DNA of 64,000 nt from Actinobacteria bacterium OV320 (GCA_001298545.1 LJCX01000034.1:124001-188000); one strand, 5' to 3'; positions 1-8,612 are shown, numbered from the stretch's first letter. The notes: generated by a model not told the origin, from the sequence alone. Made by a program: numbers and translations.

Positions 1-410
1 GCTGGGACGAGCTCGGCGACGGTTCGGTCTTCGAGGACATCCAGGCGGACGGTGAGAAGGCGTCCGACGTCATCGCCGACTCCGACAAGTCCAAGAAGGA
101 GTACGGCAGGTCCATCCAGTACTCGGTGACCGCCCTCACCCAGTGGCTGGAGCGCTACGGCACCGACGACACCGTCCTGGTGTTCCTCGGCGACCACCAG
201 CCCATCAGCCGGGTCAGCGGCAACAACGCCAGCCGGGACGTGCCGGTCTCGATCGTCGCCAAGGACCCGAAGGTCCTCGACAAGATCGCCGCCTGGAACT
301 GGACGGACGGCCTGAAGCCGGCCCACGACGCCCCGGTGTGGAAGATGAGTTCCTTCCGCGACAGGTTCCTGAAGGCGTACGGCTCGACCCCGCACCCGAC
401 GACGGGCTGA
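1..410 (+). CDS. C-terminal part of a sulfatase-family membrane protein (5' end outside window)
   Basis: The open frame enters from the left edge (codon phase begins at base 3) and stops at 408-410, so only about the last 135 residues are present. The visible part carries the GDHQP motif (about residue 65 of the fragment), which in LtaS/arylsulfatase-like enzymes holds late metal ligands of the alkaline-phosphatase superfamily core. The tail after it is hydrophilic with no membrane segment, as expected for an extracellular catalytic domain whose membrane segments lie upstream. Convergent with dusB across 20 bp. Substrate (sulfate ester, phosphoglycerol or phosphoethanolamine) cannot be told from this fragment. 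Confidence 0.7.
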   Translation, partial: WDELGDGSVFEDIQADGEKASDVIADSDKSKKEYGRSIQYSVTALTQWLERYGTDDTVLVFLGDHQPISRVSGNNASRDVPVSIVAKDPKVLDKIAAWNWTDGLKPAHDAPVWKMSSFRDRFLKAYGSTPHPTTG

Positions 411-430
411 GCACCGGGCGGCGCGGCGCG

Positions 431-1585
431 TCAGCCGCCCGAGGTGTCCAGTTCCGCGTCCTCGCTGATGCCCGCGCAGTCGTACGGGTCCTTCAGCCAG
501 CCGTCCGGCAGCACGACCCTGTTGTTGCCGGAGGTGCGGCCCCGGGGTCCGTCGGCGCCGGTGGGCCAGGGCTGGTCGAGGTCCAGCTCGTCGAGACCGG
601 CCCGGAGTTCGGCGAGCGACGAGGTGATGGCCAGCCGCTTGCGCATCTCGGAGCCGACCGCGAAGCCCTTGAGGTACCAGGCGACGTGCTTGCGGAAGTC
701 GATGACCCCGCGCGGCTCGTCGCCGATCCACTCGCCGAGCAGGGTGGCGTGCCGGACCATGATGTCGGCGACCTCGCGGAGCGAGGGCCGGGCGATGTCC
801 TCGGTCCGTCCCTCGAAGGCGGCCACGAGGTCGGCGAACAGCCAGGGCCGGCCGAGGCAGCCGCGTCCGACGACCACGCCGTCGCAGCCGGTCTCGCGCA
901 CCATGCGCAGCGCGTCCTCGGCCGACCAGATGTCGCCGTTGCCGAGGACGGGGATCTCCGGGACGTGTTCCTTCAGACGGGCGATCGCCTCCCAGTCGGC
1001 GGTGCCGCCGTAGTGCTGGGCGGCGGTGCGTCCGTGCAGCGCGATCGCGGTGACGCCCTCCTCGACGGCGATACGGCCCGCGTCGAGGTAGGTGATGTGG
1101 TCGTCGTCGATGCCCTTGCGCATCTTCATCGTCACGGGCAGGTCGCCGGCCCCGCTCACCGCCTCGCGCAGGATCGCGCGCAGCAGAGGGCGCTTGAAGG
1201 GAAGCGCGGAGCCGCCGCCCTTCCGCGTCACCTTGGGGACCGGGCAGCCGAAGTTCAGGTCGATGTGGTCGGCGAGGCCCTCCTCCGCGATCATGCGGAC
1301 GGCCTTGCCGACGGTCGCCGGGTCGACGCCGTACAGCTGGATCGAACGCGGCTTCTCGGTCGCGTCGAAGTGGATCAGCTGCATGGTCTTCTCGTTGCGC
1401 TCGACCAGCGCCCGGGTCGTGATCATCTCGCTCACGAACAGGCCCTTGCCCCCGCTGAACTCCCGGCACAGGGTCCGGAAGGGAGCATTGGTGATCCCGG
1501 CCATGGGGGCCAGGACGACCGGCGGGGTGACGGTGTGCGGGCCGATCCGGAGGGTCGTGTTCTTCGCGGGCGCGGTCGTGGGCAT
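431..1585 (-). CDS. dusB: tRNA-dihydrouridine synthase
   Basis: Flavoenzyme that reduces uridine to dihydrouridine in the D-loop of tRNA. The 384-residue product begins MPTTAPAKNT and shows the FMN TIM-barrel start (VVLAPMAGITNAPFR, about residues 23-37), the catalytic cysteine in NFGCPVPKV (C114), the K/R-rich phosphate region MKMRKG, the conserved LHGRT, and the second FMN phosphate-binding region GVVVGRGCLGRPW. Length fits bacterial DusB. An ATG six codons upstream (1603) is possible; neither start has a well-spaced Shine-Dalgarno. The frame stays open far upstream to 2626, but that part is antisense to the MFS gene and is rejected. Reads away from the MFS gene at 1721. Confidence 0.93.
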   Translation of the reverse strand: MPTTAPAKNTTLRIGPHTVTPPVVLAPMAGITNAPFRTLCREFSGGKGLFVSEMITTRALVERNEKTMQLIHFDATEKPRSIQLYGVDPATVGKAVRMIAEEGLADHIDLNFGCPVPKVTRKGGGSALPFKRPLLRAILREAVSGAGDLPVTMKMRKGIDDDHITYLDAGRIAVEEGVTAIALHGRTAAQHYGGTADWEAIARLKEHVPEIPVLGNGDIWSAEDALRMVRETGCDGVVVGRGCLGRPWLFADLVAAFEGRTEDIARPSLREVADIMVRHATLLGEWIGDEPRGVIDFRKHVAWYLKGFAVGSEMRKRLAITSSLAELRAGLDELDLDQPWPTGADGPRGRTSGNNRVVLPDGWLKDPYDCAGISEDAELDTSGG

Positions 1586-1689
1586 CCACCCATTGTCACG
1601 CATCGGACGGTGTGCCCGGCCGCGGGTTTCCCGCACCCGTCCCCCTCCCCCGGTCCCCCGCGACCGCAGGCATCTCATGTAGCGACCAT

Positions 1690-1704
1690 TAGTTAGGCGC
1701 ACTA
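1690..1704. promoter_or_regulatory. Short inverted repeat in the dusB/MFS divergent region
   Basis: TAGT (1690-1693) and ACTA (1701-1704) form a small dyad around TAGGCGC, 17 bp before the MFS start. It could be a repressor half-site pair for the efflux gene. The arms are short, so this is only suggestive. Confidence 0.25.
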
Positions 1705-1720
1705 TTGATATCGGCGTACG

Positions 1721-3175
1721 ATGAACCGCATGCCCGAGCTCAGCCATCGCCGACGGCTCCTGGTGCTCGCGATCTGCTGCATGAGCCTGCTGATCGTGAG
1801 TCTCGACGTCACCGTCCTCAATGTCGCCCTGCCCGCGATGCAGAGCGATCTGCACGCCTCCACCGCCGGCCTCCAGTGGACGATCGACGCGTACACGCTC
1901 GTGCTGGCCGTGCTGCTGATGCTGGCGGGATCGACCGCCGACCGGATCGGCCGCAAGAAGGTCTTCATGGCCGGGCTGGTCGTGTTCACGATCGGCTCGC
2001 TGCTGTGCTCGCTCGCCCCGAACCTGGAGCTGCTGGTCGCGGCCCGGATGGTGCAGGCGGTCGGCGGCTCCATGCTGAACCCGGTCGCCATGTCGATCAT
2101 CACCAACACGTTCACCGACCCCCGCGAGCGGGCCCGCGCCATCGGGGTGTGGGGTGCGGTCGTGGGCATCTCGATGGCCGCGGGACCGCTGCTGGGCGGA
2201 CTCCTGGTGGAGTCCGTCGGCTGGCGGTCGATCTTCTGGCTCAACCTGCCGATCGGTCTGGTGGCCCTGCTGGCGACCCTGCGGTACGTCCCCGAGTCCC
2301 GCGCGCCGAAGGCCCGCCGCCCCGACCCGGTCGGCCAGCTGCTGGTCATCGCCCTGTTCGGCCCGCTCACCTACGCGATCATCGAGGCGCCGGAGGCGGG
2401 CGCCTCGACCCGCCTCCCCTTCGCCGCGGTGTCGCTGGCCGCGCTGATCGGCCTGCTCCGGTACGAGCCCCGGCGCGCCGAACCCCTCGTCGACCTGCGC
2501 TTCTTCCGGTCCGTTCCGTTCAGCGGGGCGACCGTGGTCGCGGTCGCCGCGTTCGCCGCGCTGGGCGGGTTCCTGTTCCTGTCCACGCTGTACCTCCAGA
2601 ACGTGCGGGGCCTGGACGCCCTGCACGCCGGGCTGTGGATGCTGCCGATGGCCGTGCCGATGTTCCTGTGCGCCCCGCTGTCGGGACGGCTGGTCGGCAG
2701 CCGGGGACCGCGGCTGCCGCTGCTGATCTCGGGCGCCGCGATCACGACGAGCGGGCTGCTGTTCGCCGTCTTCGAGGCGGAGACGTCCGACGTGACGCTG
2801 TTCCTCGGGTACGTGCTGTTCGGCGTCGGCTTCGGGTTCGTGAACGCGCCGATCACGAACACGGCGGTGTCCGGCATGCCACGCGGTCAGGCGGGCGTCG
2901 CGGCGGCGGTCGCCTCCACCAGCCGCCAGCTGGGCCAGACGCTGGGCGTCGCGGTGATCGGCGCGGTCCTGGCGGCGGGCGTGAGCACCTCGGCGTACCG
3001 CGCCACGTTCGTCTCCGCCGCCGTCCCCGGCTGGTGGATCCTCAGCGGCTGCGGTGCCGTCGTCCTCGTCCTGGGCGCCGTGACCACCGGGTCCTGGGCC
3101 CGGCGGACGGCGGAACGGACCGCGCGGCGGCTGGAGTCGCCGGAGGTCCGGGAGGCCGCGAGCCTCAGCGCCTGA
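1721..3175 (+). CDS. MFS drug-efflux-type transporter (DHA2, EmrB/QacA-like)
   Basis: Proton-coupled exporter of the major facilitator superfamily, inner membrane. The 484-aa protein starts with a short basic N-terminus, then a TM1 with the DHA2-type LDVTVLNVALP signature (about residues 29-39), the loop 2-3 motif A variant GSTADRIGRKK (about 71-81), and the GPLLGG motif C after TM5. About 14 hydrophobic segments can be counted. The ATG at 1721 has no obvious Shine-Dalgarno; ATG 1730 (MPELSHRR) is an alternative. The 3' end overlaps the convergent regulator gene by 11 bp. Substrate is not predictable. Confidence 0.88.
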   Translation: MNRMPELSHRRRLLVLAICCMSLLIVSLDVTVLNVALPAMQSDLHASTAGLQWTIDAYTLVLAVLLMLAGSTADRIGRKKVFMAGLVVFTIGSLLCSLAPNLELLVAARMVQAVGGSMLNPVAMSIITNTFTDPRERARAIGVWGAVVGISMAAGPLLGGLLVESVGWRSIFWLNLPIGLVALLATLRYVPESRAPKARRPDPVGQLLVIALFGPLTYAIIEAPEAGASTRLPFAAVSLAALIGLLRYEPRRAEPLVDLRFFRSVPFSGATVVAVAAFAALGGFLFLSTLYLQNVRGLDALHAGLWMLPMAVPMFLCAPLSGRLVGSRGPRLPLLISGAAITTSGLLFAVFEAETSDVTLFLGYVLFGVGFGFVNAPITNTAVSGMPRGQAGVAAAVASTSRQLGQTLGVAVIGAVLAAGVSTSAYRATFVSAAVPGWWILSGCGAVVLVLGAVTTGSWARRTAERTARRLESPEVREAASLSA

Positions 3176-4208
3176 CCCCGCGCTCCACGGCCGCGGCGGC
3201 CTCGGCGATCTCCGCGGTCCCGCCGCCCTCTTCGGCCTCCGCGGAAGACGCCCGCGCGAACGCGTACAGCTTCTCCAGCCGCTCGCGCGTCACCTCGTCC
3301 GCCGGTGCGTACGTCACCAGCCGCGCCCCGAGTTCCGGGCTCAGCCAGAGGTCGGTGTGGGTGAGGTCGAGGAGGCCGACGTGCGGGTTGCGGAACTGCT
3401 TGGTCTTGCTGCGGGTGGCGACGACCTCGTAGCGCTCCCAGTTCTCGCGGAACTCGGGGGACTCCGTCTGGAGCCGCTTGACCAGCATCTTCCAGGCGGG
3501 CTCGGTGAGATGGCCGGCCATGGAGGCGCGGAGCTTCGCGGCCATCAGACGCATGGTCTCGTCGAGGTGGACGACCGACTCGCGCCACTGCGGGTGGGTG
3601 TGGACGAGGATCATGCAGTTGCGGTCCTCGGGCGGGATCGCGTCCAGGTCGCAGAGCAGCCGGGAGTAGGTGCGGTTGTAGGCCAGGATGTCGTAGCGGC
3701 TGTTCTGGACGCAGGCCGGCAGCGGGTCGAGCTGGTCGAGCACCTCGCGTACGGCGTCGGTGACCCCGGTGCAGGACGAGGCGGGGGTCGGGTCGGTCGC
3801 GGCGGCCAGCTGGAAGAGGTGCGCCCGTTCGCTCGGGTCGAGCAGCAGGGTGCGGGCGAGGGCGTCCAGCACCTGGACCGAGACCTGGATGTCCCTGGAC
3901 TGTTCGAGCCAGGTGTACCAGGTGACGCCCACCGCCGAGAGATGGGCGACCTCCTCGCGGCGCAGCCCCGGCGTCCGGCGGCGCGCTCCGCGCGGGAGAC
4001 CCACCTGCTCGGGCGTGATCCGCTCACGGCGGCTGCGCAGGAAGGCGGCCAGCTCGTGGCGCCGGATCTCCGAGCCGCCGACCCCGCGCGACTCGCGGAC
4101 CTCCCCCGCCTCACGGACCCCCTGGACCTCACGGTTTCCCTGGACCTCACGGTTTTCCCGGGTCTCGCGGATCCGCTGGGCCTCGCGCGCGCGTGTTTCC
4201 TGGGCCAT
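3165..4208 (-). CDS. MmyB-like XRE-family transcriptional regulator
   Basis: Cytoplasmic DNA-binding regulator. After a hydrophilic, Arg/Glu-rich N-terminal extension of about 50 residues comes an HTH (ELAAFLRSRRERITPEQVGL), the family hallmark GARRRTPGLRREEVAHLS, and a C-terminal MmyB ligand-binding PAS-like domain (RYDILAYN, RNCMILVH, KQFRNPHVGLLDL). ATG 4208 is preferred because GGAGG lies 10 nt before it; ATG 4217 would leave 1 nt. The extension comes partly from an 18-bp tandem DNA repeat. Divergent from the MFS gene at 4319 with an operator-like palindrome between them, so that MFS gene and its own promoter are the likely targets. It also overlaps the 3' end of the 1721 MFS gene. Confidence 0.88.
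   Translation of the reverse strand: MAQETRAREAQRIRETRENREVQGNREVQGVREAGEVRESRGVGGSEIRRHELAAFLRSRRERITPEQVGLPRGARRRTPGLRREEVAHLSAVGVTWYTWLEQSRDIQVSVQVLDALARTLLLDPSERAHLFQLAAATDPTPASSCTGVTDAVREVLDQLDPLPACVQNSRYDILAYNRTYSRLLCDLDAIPPEDRNCMILVHTHPQWRESVVHLDETMRLMAAKLRASMAGHLTEPAWKMLVKRLQTESPEFRENWERYEVVATRSKTKQFRNPHVGLLDLTHTDLWLSPELGARLVTYAPADEVTRERLEKLYAFARASSAEAEEGGGTAEIAEAAAAVERGVRR
4120..4155 (-). repeat. Perfect 18-bp tandem repeat (x2) inside the MmyB-like gene
   Basis: The unit CCCTGGACCTCACGGTTT occurs at 4120-4137 and 4138-4155. In the gene it encodes NREVQG twice, extending a low-complexity RE-rich N-terminal tail. It is in frame, so copy-number change would alter length without disrupting the gene. 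Confidence 0.85.
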
Positions 4209-4247
4209 CGTCGTCATGCCTCCAGCGTGCGACCGTCCGGACCCTGT

Positions 4248-4287
4248 TGCCAGGTACTCCTTCTACCAGGATAAGAAGCATCTGGTA
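4248..4287. promoter_or_regulatory. Promoter/operator between MmyB-like regulator and MFS gene
   Basis: TACCAG (4264-4269) and CTGGTA (4282-4287) form a dyad with a 12-nt spacer. On the plus strand TTGCCA (4248-4253) with a 17-nt spacer to ATAAGA (4271-4276) makes a plausible promoter for the MFS gene inside this operator. The same GGATAAGA octamer (4269-4276) recurs at 44789-44796 beside the second MmyB-like regulator. Confidence 0.5.
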
Positions 4288-4318
4288 CCCGTCTGAGCGG
4301 CGGCGCAGGCTCGGGAGC

Positions 4319-5749
4319 GTGACTGAAACCATCGCCACCCCAGCCGCCGCGCGGACGGTCGCGGCGCCCCGCGCGCTCGGCTCGCTCGGGCTGTTCACCG
4401 TGCTGCTCGGCGCGGCCCTGCCCCTGATCGACTTCTTCATCGTCAACGTCGCCCTGCCCACCATGGGCCGGGATCTCGCCGCGAGCGAGTCCGTCCTCGA
4501 ACTCGTCGTCGCCGGATACGGGCTCGCGTACGCCGTACTGCTCGTGCTGGGCGGCCGGCTCGGCGATCTGTTCGGCCGGCGCCGGCTCTTCCTCGGCGGC
4601 ATGGCCGCCTTCGGCCTGACCTCGCTGGCCTGCGGACTCGCGCCGGACGCGTGGTCGCTGGTCGCGGCGCGGGTCGCACAGGGCGCGTCGGCCGCCGCGA
4701 TGGTTCCTCAGGTGCTGGCCACCATCCAGTCCTCCACCGAGGGGCCGCGTCGTGCCAAGGCGATGAGCCTGTACGGCGCGACCGCCGGGCTGGCCATGGT
4801 CGCGGGCCAGATCCTGGGCGGCGTGCTCGTCGCCGCGGACCTCGCCGGCAGCGGCTGGCGGTCCGTGTTCCTCGTGAACGTCCCCGTCGTGGTCGTCGGG
4901 CTCGTCCTGGCCGTCCGTACCGTCCCGGAGACGCGCTCACCGCGCCCCGAGCCCGTGGACGTACCCGGCACCGTGCTCCTCGCCGCCGCCCTGCTGACGC
5001 TGCTCGCCCCGCTCACCGAGGGCCGGGCGGCGGGCTGGCCGCTGTGGACGTGGCTGTCGCTGGCCGCGTTCCCGCTGGTGACAGGCGCGTTCCTCGCGGT
5101 GGAGCGGCGGGCCGACCGGCAGGGCCGTACCCCGCTGGTGCCGCCGAGCCTGTTCGCGCTCACCACGCTGCGGCGCGGCCTGACGATCATGGTGCCGTTC
5201 GCGATCGGCTTCAGCGGGTTCATGTTCGTCATCGCCGTGGCGCTCCAGAGCGGGGCGGGGCTGGGCCCGGTGCCGGCCGGTCTGGCGCTCGCGCCGATGG
5301 CCCTGGCCTTCTTCCTCGTCTCGCTGGCCGGGCCACGGCTGGTGGCGCGGTTCGGGGCCCGGGTGGTCACGGCGGGCTCGGTGGTCCAGGGCGTGGGTGT
5401 CGTCCTCATCCTGCTGGCGGTGCGCGCCGACTGGCCGGACGTCGGCTTCGTCGAGCTGCTGCCGGGCGCGGCGGTCGCCGGTGCGGGGCAGGCGCTCCAA
5501 CTGCCCGTCGTCATGCGGATCGTGATGTCCGAGGTGCCGCCTGCCCGCGCGGGCGTCGGCAGCGGGGTGATGGTGACCACCCAACAGGCCTCGCTGGCGC
5601 TGGGTGTGGCCACTCTCGGCACCCTGTTCCTGTCCCTGGTCCCGGGGATGGGCATGCGGGACGCCCTGGTCACCACGCTGGCCGTGCAGTTGGGCGGGGT
5701 CGTCGTGACGGGGCTGCTGAGCCTGCGGCTGCCGCGCAGGGTGGGGTGA
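4319..5749 (+). CDS. MFS transporter (DHA2-type)
   Basis: Inner-membrane exporter of 476 aa. TM1 has DFFIVNVALPTMGRDL, the loop 2-3 motif reads GGRLGDLFGRRR, and the TM5 antiporter-like region GATAGLAMVAGQILGG follows. About 14 hydrophobic segments are visible. GTG 4319 is taken as start, after GGGAG (4313-4317), though the spacing is very short; the frame stays open upstream to 4193, but that part crosses the operator. Divergent from the MmyB-like regulator, the usual repressor-plus-efflux arrangement. Substrate unknown. Confidence 0.85.
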   Translation: MTETIATPAAARTVAAPRALGSLGLFTVLLGAALPLIDFFIVNVALPTMGRDLAASESVLELVVAGYGLAYAVLLVLGGRLGDLFGRRRLFLGGMAAFGLTSLACGLAPDAWSLVAARVAQGASAAAMVPQVLATIQSSTEGPRRAKAMSLYGATAGLAMVAGQILGGVLVAADLAGSGWRSVFLVNVPVVVVGLVLAVRTVPETRSPRPEPVDVPGTVLLAAALLTLLAPLTEGRAAGWPLWTWLSLAAFPLVTGAFLAVERRADRQGRTPLVPPSLFALTTLRRGLTIMVPFAIGFSGFMFVIAVALQSGAGLGPVPAGLALAPMALAFFLVSLAGPRLVARFGARVVTAGSVVQGVGVVLILLAVRADWPDVGFVELLPGAAVAGAGQALQLPVVMRIVMSEVPPARAGVGSGVMVTTQQASLALGVATLGTLFLSLVPGMGMRDALVTTLAVQLGGVVVTGLLSLRLPRRVG

Positions 5750-5864
5750 CTCCGGCGCCCCGGACCGGCCTCGGGGAACGGCTTGGTCAACTCGACGGGA
5801 CGAAACCCCTGTTGATGTTGGTATTGCTGCACACTCCTTGCTGGCCGAGATTTCGGGAGGCGTG

Positions 5865-6083
5865 GTGCTGGAGATCAACACGAGCAAGGTGAGCCGCTGG
5901 GACCAGCACGGGCGGGAGCATGTCGTCAGAGTGCGGCGCGCGGGAGTGCAGCGCACGATCAGATGTGACACCTGCGGCTGGCGCAAGGGGGCGCAGTTCC
6001 TGCCCTGGCTGAAGGCCGAGGAACACCTCGCCGAGGCGCATCAGGCGACGGTGGATCCCTCGGAGGGCCGCGAGCCGCGATGA
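5865..6083 (+). CDS. Small conserved-looking CxxC protein of unknown function
   Basis: Encodes about 72 residues with a single CDTCGW zinc-ribbon-like half motif, followed by a conserved-looking aromatic/acidic patch (FLPWLKAEEHLAEAH). The CxxC plus the downstream histidines (EEHLAEAH) could make one zinc site; that is inference. GTG 5865 is chosen because GGGAGG ends at 5860; GTG 5862 is equally near and TTG 5838 lacks a site. Ends just before a strong hairpin. No function is recognised. Confidence 0.6.
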   Translation: MLEINTSKVSRWDQHGREHVVRVRRAGVQRTIRCDTCGWRKGAQFLPWLKAEEHLAEAHQATVDPSEGREPR

Positions 6084-6119
6084 CCTTCGCCGTCCCGGAG
6101 GTCATCGGGACGACGAAGG
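6084..6119. terminator. Bidirectional hairpin terminator
   Basis: CCTTCGCCGTCCCG (6084-6097) pairs with CGGGACGACGAAGG (6106-6119) with one mismatch and an 8-nt loop. It separates the small plus-strand gene from the convergent MFS gene. No long U tract, as usual in Streptomyces. Confidence 0.7.
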
Positions 6120-6135
6120 GACATCGCGCGCGAAC

Positions 6136-7530
6136 TCACCGGGGCCGCCGGCCACGGTTCGGTGGCCGCTCGGGCTCCGGCTCCGGCCTCGTCTCCTGCC
6201 CCGACCCCGGCTCCGACCTCGACCCCGGCCCCGGTCCCGGCCCCGGTCCCGGCTCCAGCTCCGGCCCCGGTCCCGGCTCGGAAAGACGCGCCACCGCGCG
6301 ACGCGGCAACAGCAGCGGGGTGGCCAGCAGGAGCACACCGGCCAGGCCGATGGCCGTACGCGGGCCGAGCAGGCCGCCCAGCACGCCCCAGACGGCGGTC
6401 AGGAGCGCGGTCGAGGCCTTGGTCGTCACCGCCCAGGCGGAGAGTGTGCGGGCGACCCGGTCGGTCGCGGTGCGCTCGAGGCGGTAGGTGGCGTACACGG
6501 GGTTGAAGACCCCGCAGCAGAAGATGAGCCCGAGCTCGACGCCCATCACCAGCAGCAGCCCGCCGGTGCCAGGACCGAGGAACGCCAGGCCGACGGGCCA
6601 GGTCGCGCGCAGCACCCCCGACCCGGTCAGAATCCGGTGCTGCCCGAACCGGGTGACGAGTGGCCGGGCCAGCCGCGAGCCGAGCAGTCCGCCGATCGCG
6701 GGCGCGGCGAAGGCGAGGCCGTACTGCCACGGTGCGAAGCCGAGCCGGCCGAGCATCAGGACGGTCAGCAGCGGCTGGGTGGCCATCACCAGGCCGTTGA
6801 ACAGGGCGGTGTTGAAGAACAGGGGCCGCAGCGTCGGGTCGGCGAGGATGTACCGCCAGCCGTCGACCAGGTCTCCGGCCCGCATCCGCGTTGCTTCCCG
6901 ACGCTTCGCCGGCGGCTCGTGCCCGCCCATCGCGCGCAGGCCCAGGGCCGAGAGCAGGTAGCTGACCGCATCGGCCACCACCGTCGCCACCGGACCGAGG
7001 AGCCCGATGGCCAGGCCGCCCAGTGGCGGGCCGATGATCGTGGTCGTCCAGGTGGTGGACTCGAACCGGGCGTTGGCCACGAGCAGGTCCTCGGCCGGCA
7101 GCAGGGTCTTCAGGTAGGCGCCGGAGGCGGCACGGAAGGTGATGTCGGCCGCCGCGACGACGACCGAGACCAGCAGGAGCTGCAGGAAGGTGAGGACGCC
7201 GCACGCGAACGCGGCGGGGATCGTCAGCAGGGCCGCGCACCGCACCAGGTCCGTCGCGATCAGCACCGGCCGCTTACGGCGGAACTCCACCCACGGGCCG
7301 AGCGGCACCGCCACGACCGCGCCCACCGCGGCCCCCACGGAGGCGAGCGCCGCGACCTCGGCCGGTCCGGCGTGCAGCACCTGGACGGCGATCAGCGGGA
7401 ACGCGCCGAAGGCGAGCCAGGTGCCGAGCGCGCTGGTTCCGTACGCACCCCAGAGCCACCCGAACCGCCGTCCCAGCCGATGTCCGGGCAGAGGCCCGCG
7501 CAGCTCGCCCAGCCGGTGCCCGCTCCTCAT
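6136..7530 (-). CDS. MFS transporter (EntS/DHA3-like) with Gly-Pro-rich C-terminal tail
   Basis: Inner-membrane permease of 464 aa with about 12 hydrophobic segments. Sequence such as GAYGTSALGTWLAFGAFPLIA at TM1, the short loop VEFRRKRPVLIATDLVRC and FRAASGAYLKTLLP after TM4 resemble the EntS/macrolide-efflux branch of MFS. The last 50 or so residues are a low-complexity cytoplasmic tail built of E/PGPGPG and EPEP units, encoded by a C/G-rich repetitive tract near 6170-6290, which is unusual for the family. Start ATG 7530. Divergent from the LysR gene at 7666, with a 15-bp dyad between, so probably regulated by it. Confidence 0.85.
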   Translation of the reverse strand: MRSGHRLGELRGPLPGHRLGRRFGWLWGAYGTSALGTWLAFGAFPLIAVQVLHAGPAEVAALASVGAAVGAVVAVPLGPWVEFRRKRPVLIATDLVRCAALLTIPAAFACGVLTFLQLLLVSVVVAAADITFRAASGAYLKTLLPAEDLLVANARFESTTWTTTIIGPPLGGLAIGLLGPVATVVADAVSYLLSALGLRAMGGHEPPAKRREATRMRAGDLVDGWRYILADPTLRPLFFNTALFNGLVMATQPLLTVLMLGRLGFAPWQYGLAFAAPAIGGLLGSRLARPLVTRFGQHRILTGSGVLRATWPVGLAFLGPGTGGLLLVMGVELGLIFCCGVFNPVYATYRLERTATDRVARTLSAWAVTTKASTALLTAVWGVLGGLLGPRTAIGLAGVLLLATPLLLPRRAVARLSEPGPGPELEPGPGPGPGPGSRSEPGSGQETRPEPEPERPPNRGRRPR

Positions 7531-7632
7531 GCCCGCCGCCCCTCGCCCCTCGTCCGCACAACCGATCCGCGTCCGGAAGCATCAAAGCGAGCACCCCACC
7601 CGGGGATCAAACAACCGCAGGACCACGTCACC

Positions 7633-7647
7633 ACAACCACCGGTTGT
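7633..7647. promoter_or_regulatory. LysR-type operator candidate
   Basis: ACAACC (7633-7638) and GGTTGT (7642-7647) are perfect 6-bp inverted arms with a 3-bp spacer, 18 bp before the LysR start and 102 bp from the MFS start. Position and symmetry fit LysR autoregulation and control of the divergent gene. Confidence 0.55.
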
Positions 7648-7665
7648 ATCCCTAGGGTGTCCGCC

Positions 7666-8601
7666 ATGGATCTCGACACCGTCCGGACCTTCGTCGTCGC
7701 CGCCGACGCGGGACAGTTCCAGGAGGCCGCCGCCGAGCTGGCGGTCACCCAGCAGGCCGTCTCCAAGCGGATCGCCGCGCTGGAGCGCAATCTCGGGGTG
7801 CGGCTGTTCACCCGCACCCCGCGCGGCGCCGAACTCACCATCGACGGGCAGGCGTTCCTGCCCCACGCACGCGAGCTGCTGCGCGTCACCGAGCGCGCGG
7901 TCGCGTCCGTGCGCACCGGACACCGTCCGCTGCGCGTCGACGTGATCGCCTCACGCGGCGCGGCGACGGGCCTGATGCGCGGCTTCCACCGCGCACACCC
8001 CGAGATCGATCTCGACGTGGTGATGCTGTTCGACATCGAGAGGGCCGTCGCCGCCATCCGGTCCGGTGCTATCGACGCGTCCTTCCGCGCCGTCGCCGCG
8101 CCCGGCCGGCCGCTGCCCGAGGACATCGCGTCCGTCCGGGTGCTCGACGAGCCGCTCCAGCTCCTCACCGGCTCCGCCCACGTGCTGGCGGGAGCCCGGT
8201 CGGTGCCCCTGGCCCAGCTCGCCGGGCACCGGATCTGGATGCCCGGCCTCACCCCCGGAACCGAGTGGACCGCCTACTACGACGACCTGGTCGCCGAGTT
8301 CGGCCTCACCATCGAGGCGACCGGCCCCAACTTCGGCTCCGACGCGCTTCTCGACACCATCGCCGACACCCCGGCCCTGGCCACCTTCATGGGCGGGCAG
8401 ACCCGCCTCGTCTGGCCCGCCGGCCACGGCCTGCGCCTCATCCCGGTGACCGACCCGACGCCCGTCTATCCGCACTCGCTCCTCTGGCACCGGGACAACC
8501 CCCATCCGGCGCTGGCCGGCCTCCGCGCCCACCTCGACGCCACGGCGGCCGGCGACGACGCCGCCGGGACCTGGGCGCCGGGCTGGGTGCTCCCGCGCTG
8601 A
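7666..8601 (+). CDS. LysR-family transcriptional regulator
   Basis: Cytoplasmic regulator of 311 aa. The N-terminal winged HTH is typical (TVRTFVVAADAGQFQEAAAELAV, QQAVSKRIAALERNLGVRLF, residues about 5-57). A periplasmic-binding-protein-like effector domain follows, from about residue 85. ATG 7666 is the only start that keeps the HTH intact without an extra extension. LysR members usually bind a small inducer and regulate a divergent gene, here the EntS-like MFS at 7530. The effector is unknown. Confidence 0.92.
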   Translation: MDLDTVRTFVVAADAGQFQEAAAELAVTQQAVSKRIAALERNLGVRLFTRTPRGAELTIDGQAFLPHARELLRVTERAVASVRTGHRPLRVDVIASRGAATGLMRGFHRAHPEIDLDVVMLFDIERAVAAIRSGAIDASFRAVAAPGRPLPEDIASVRVLDEPLQLLTGSAHVLAGARSVPLAQLAGHRIWMPGLTPGTEWTAYYDDLVAEFGLTIEATGPNFGSDALLDTIADTPALATFMGGQTRLVWPAGHGLRLIPVTDPTPVYPHSLLWHRDNPHPALAGLRAHLDATAAGDDAAGTWAPGWVLPR

Positions 8602-8612
8602 ACCCGCCGCGG

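Noticed and set aside
431..2626. 731-codon open minus frame around dusB
   Set aside because: The N-terminal half is antisense to the MFS gene with Gln/Asp/Arg-rich nonsense composition; DusB begins at 1585.
1705..3432. Long plus-strand open frame over the first MFS gene
   Set aside because: Arg/Pro/Gly-rich out-of-frame shadow typical of high-GC coding DNA; the frame at 1721 carries the MFS motifs.
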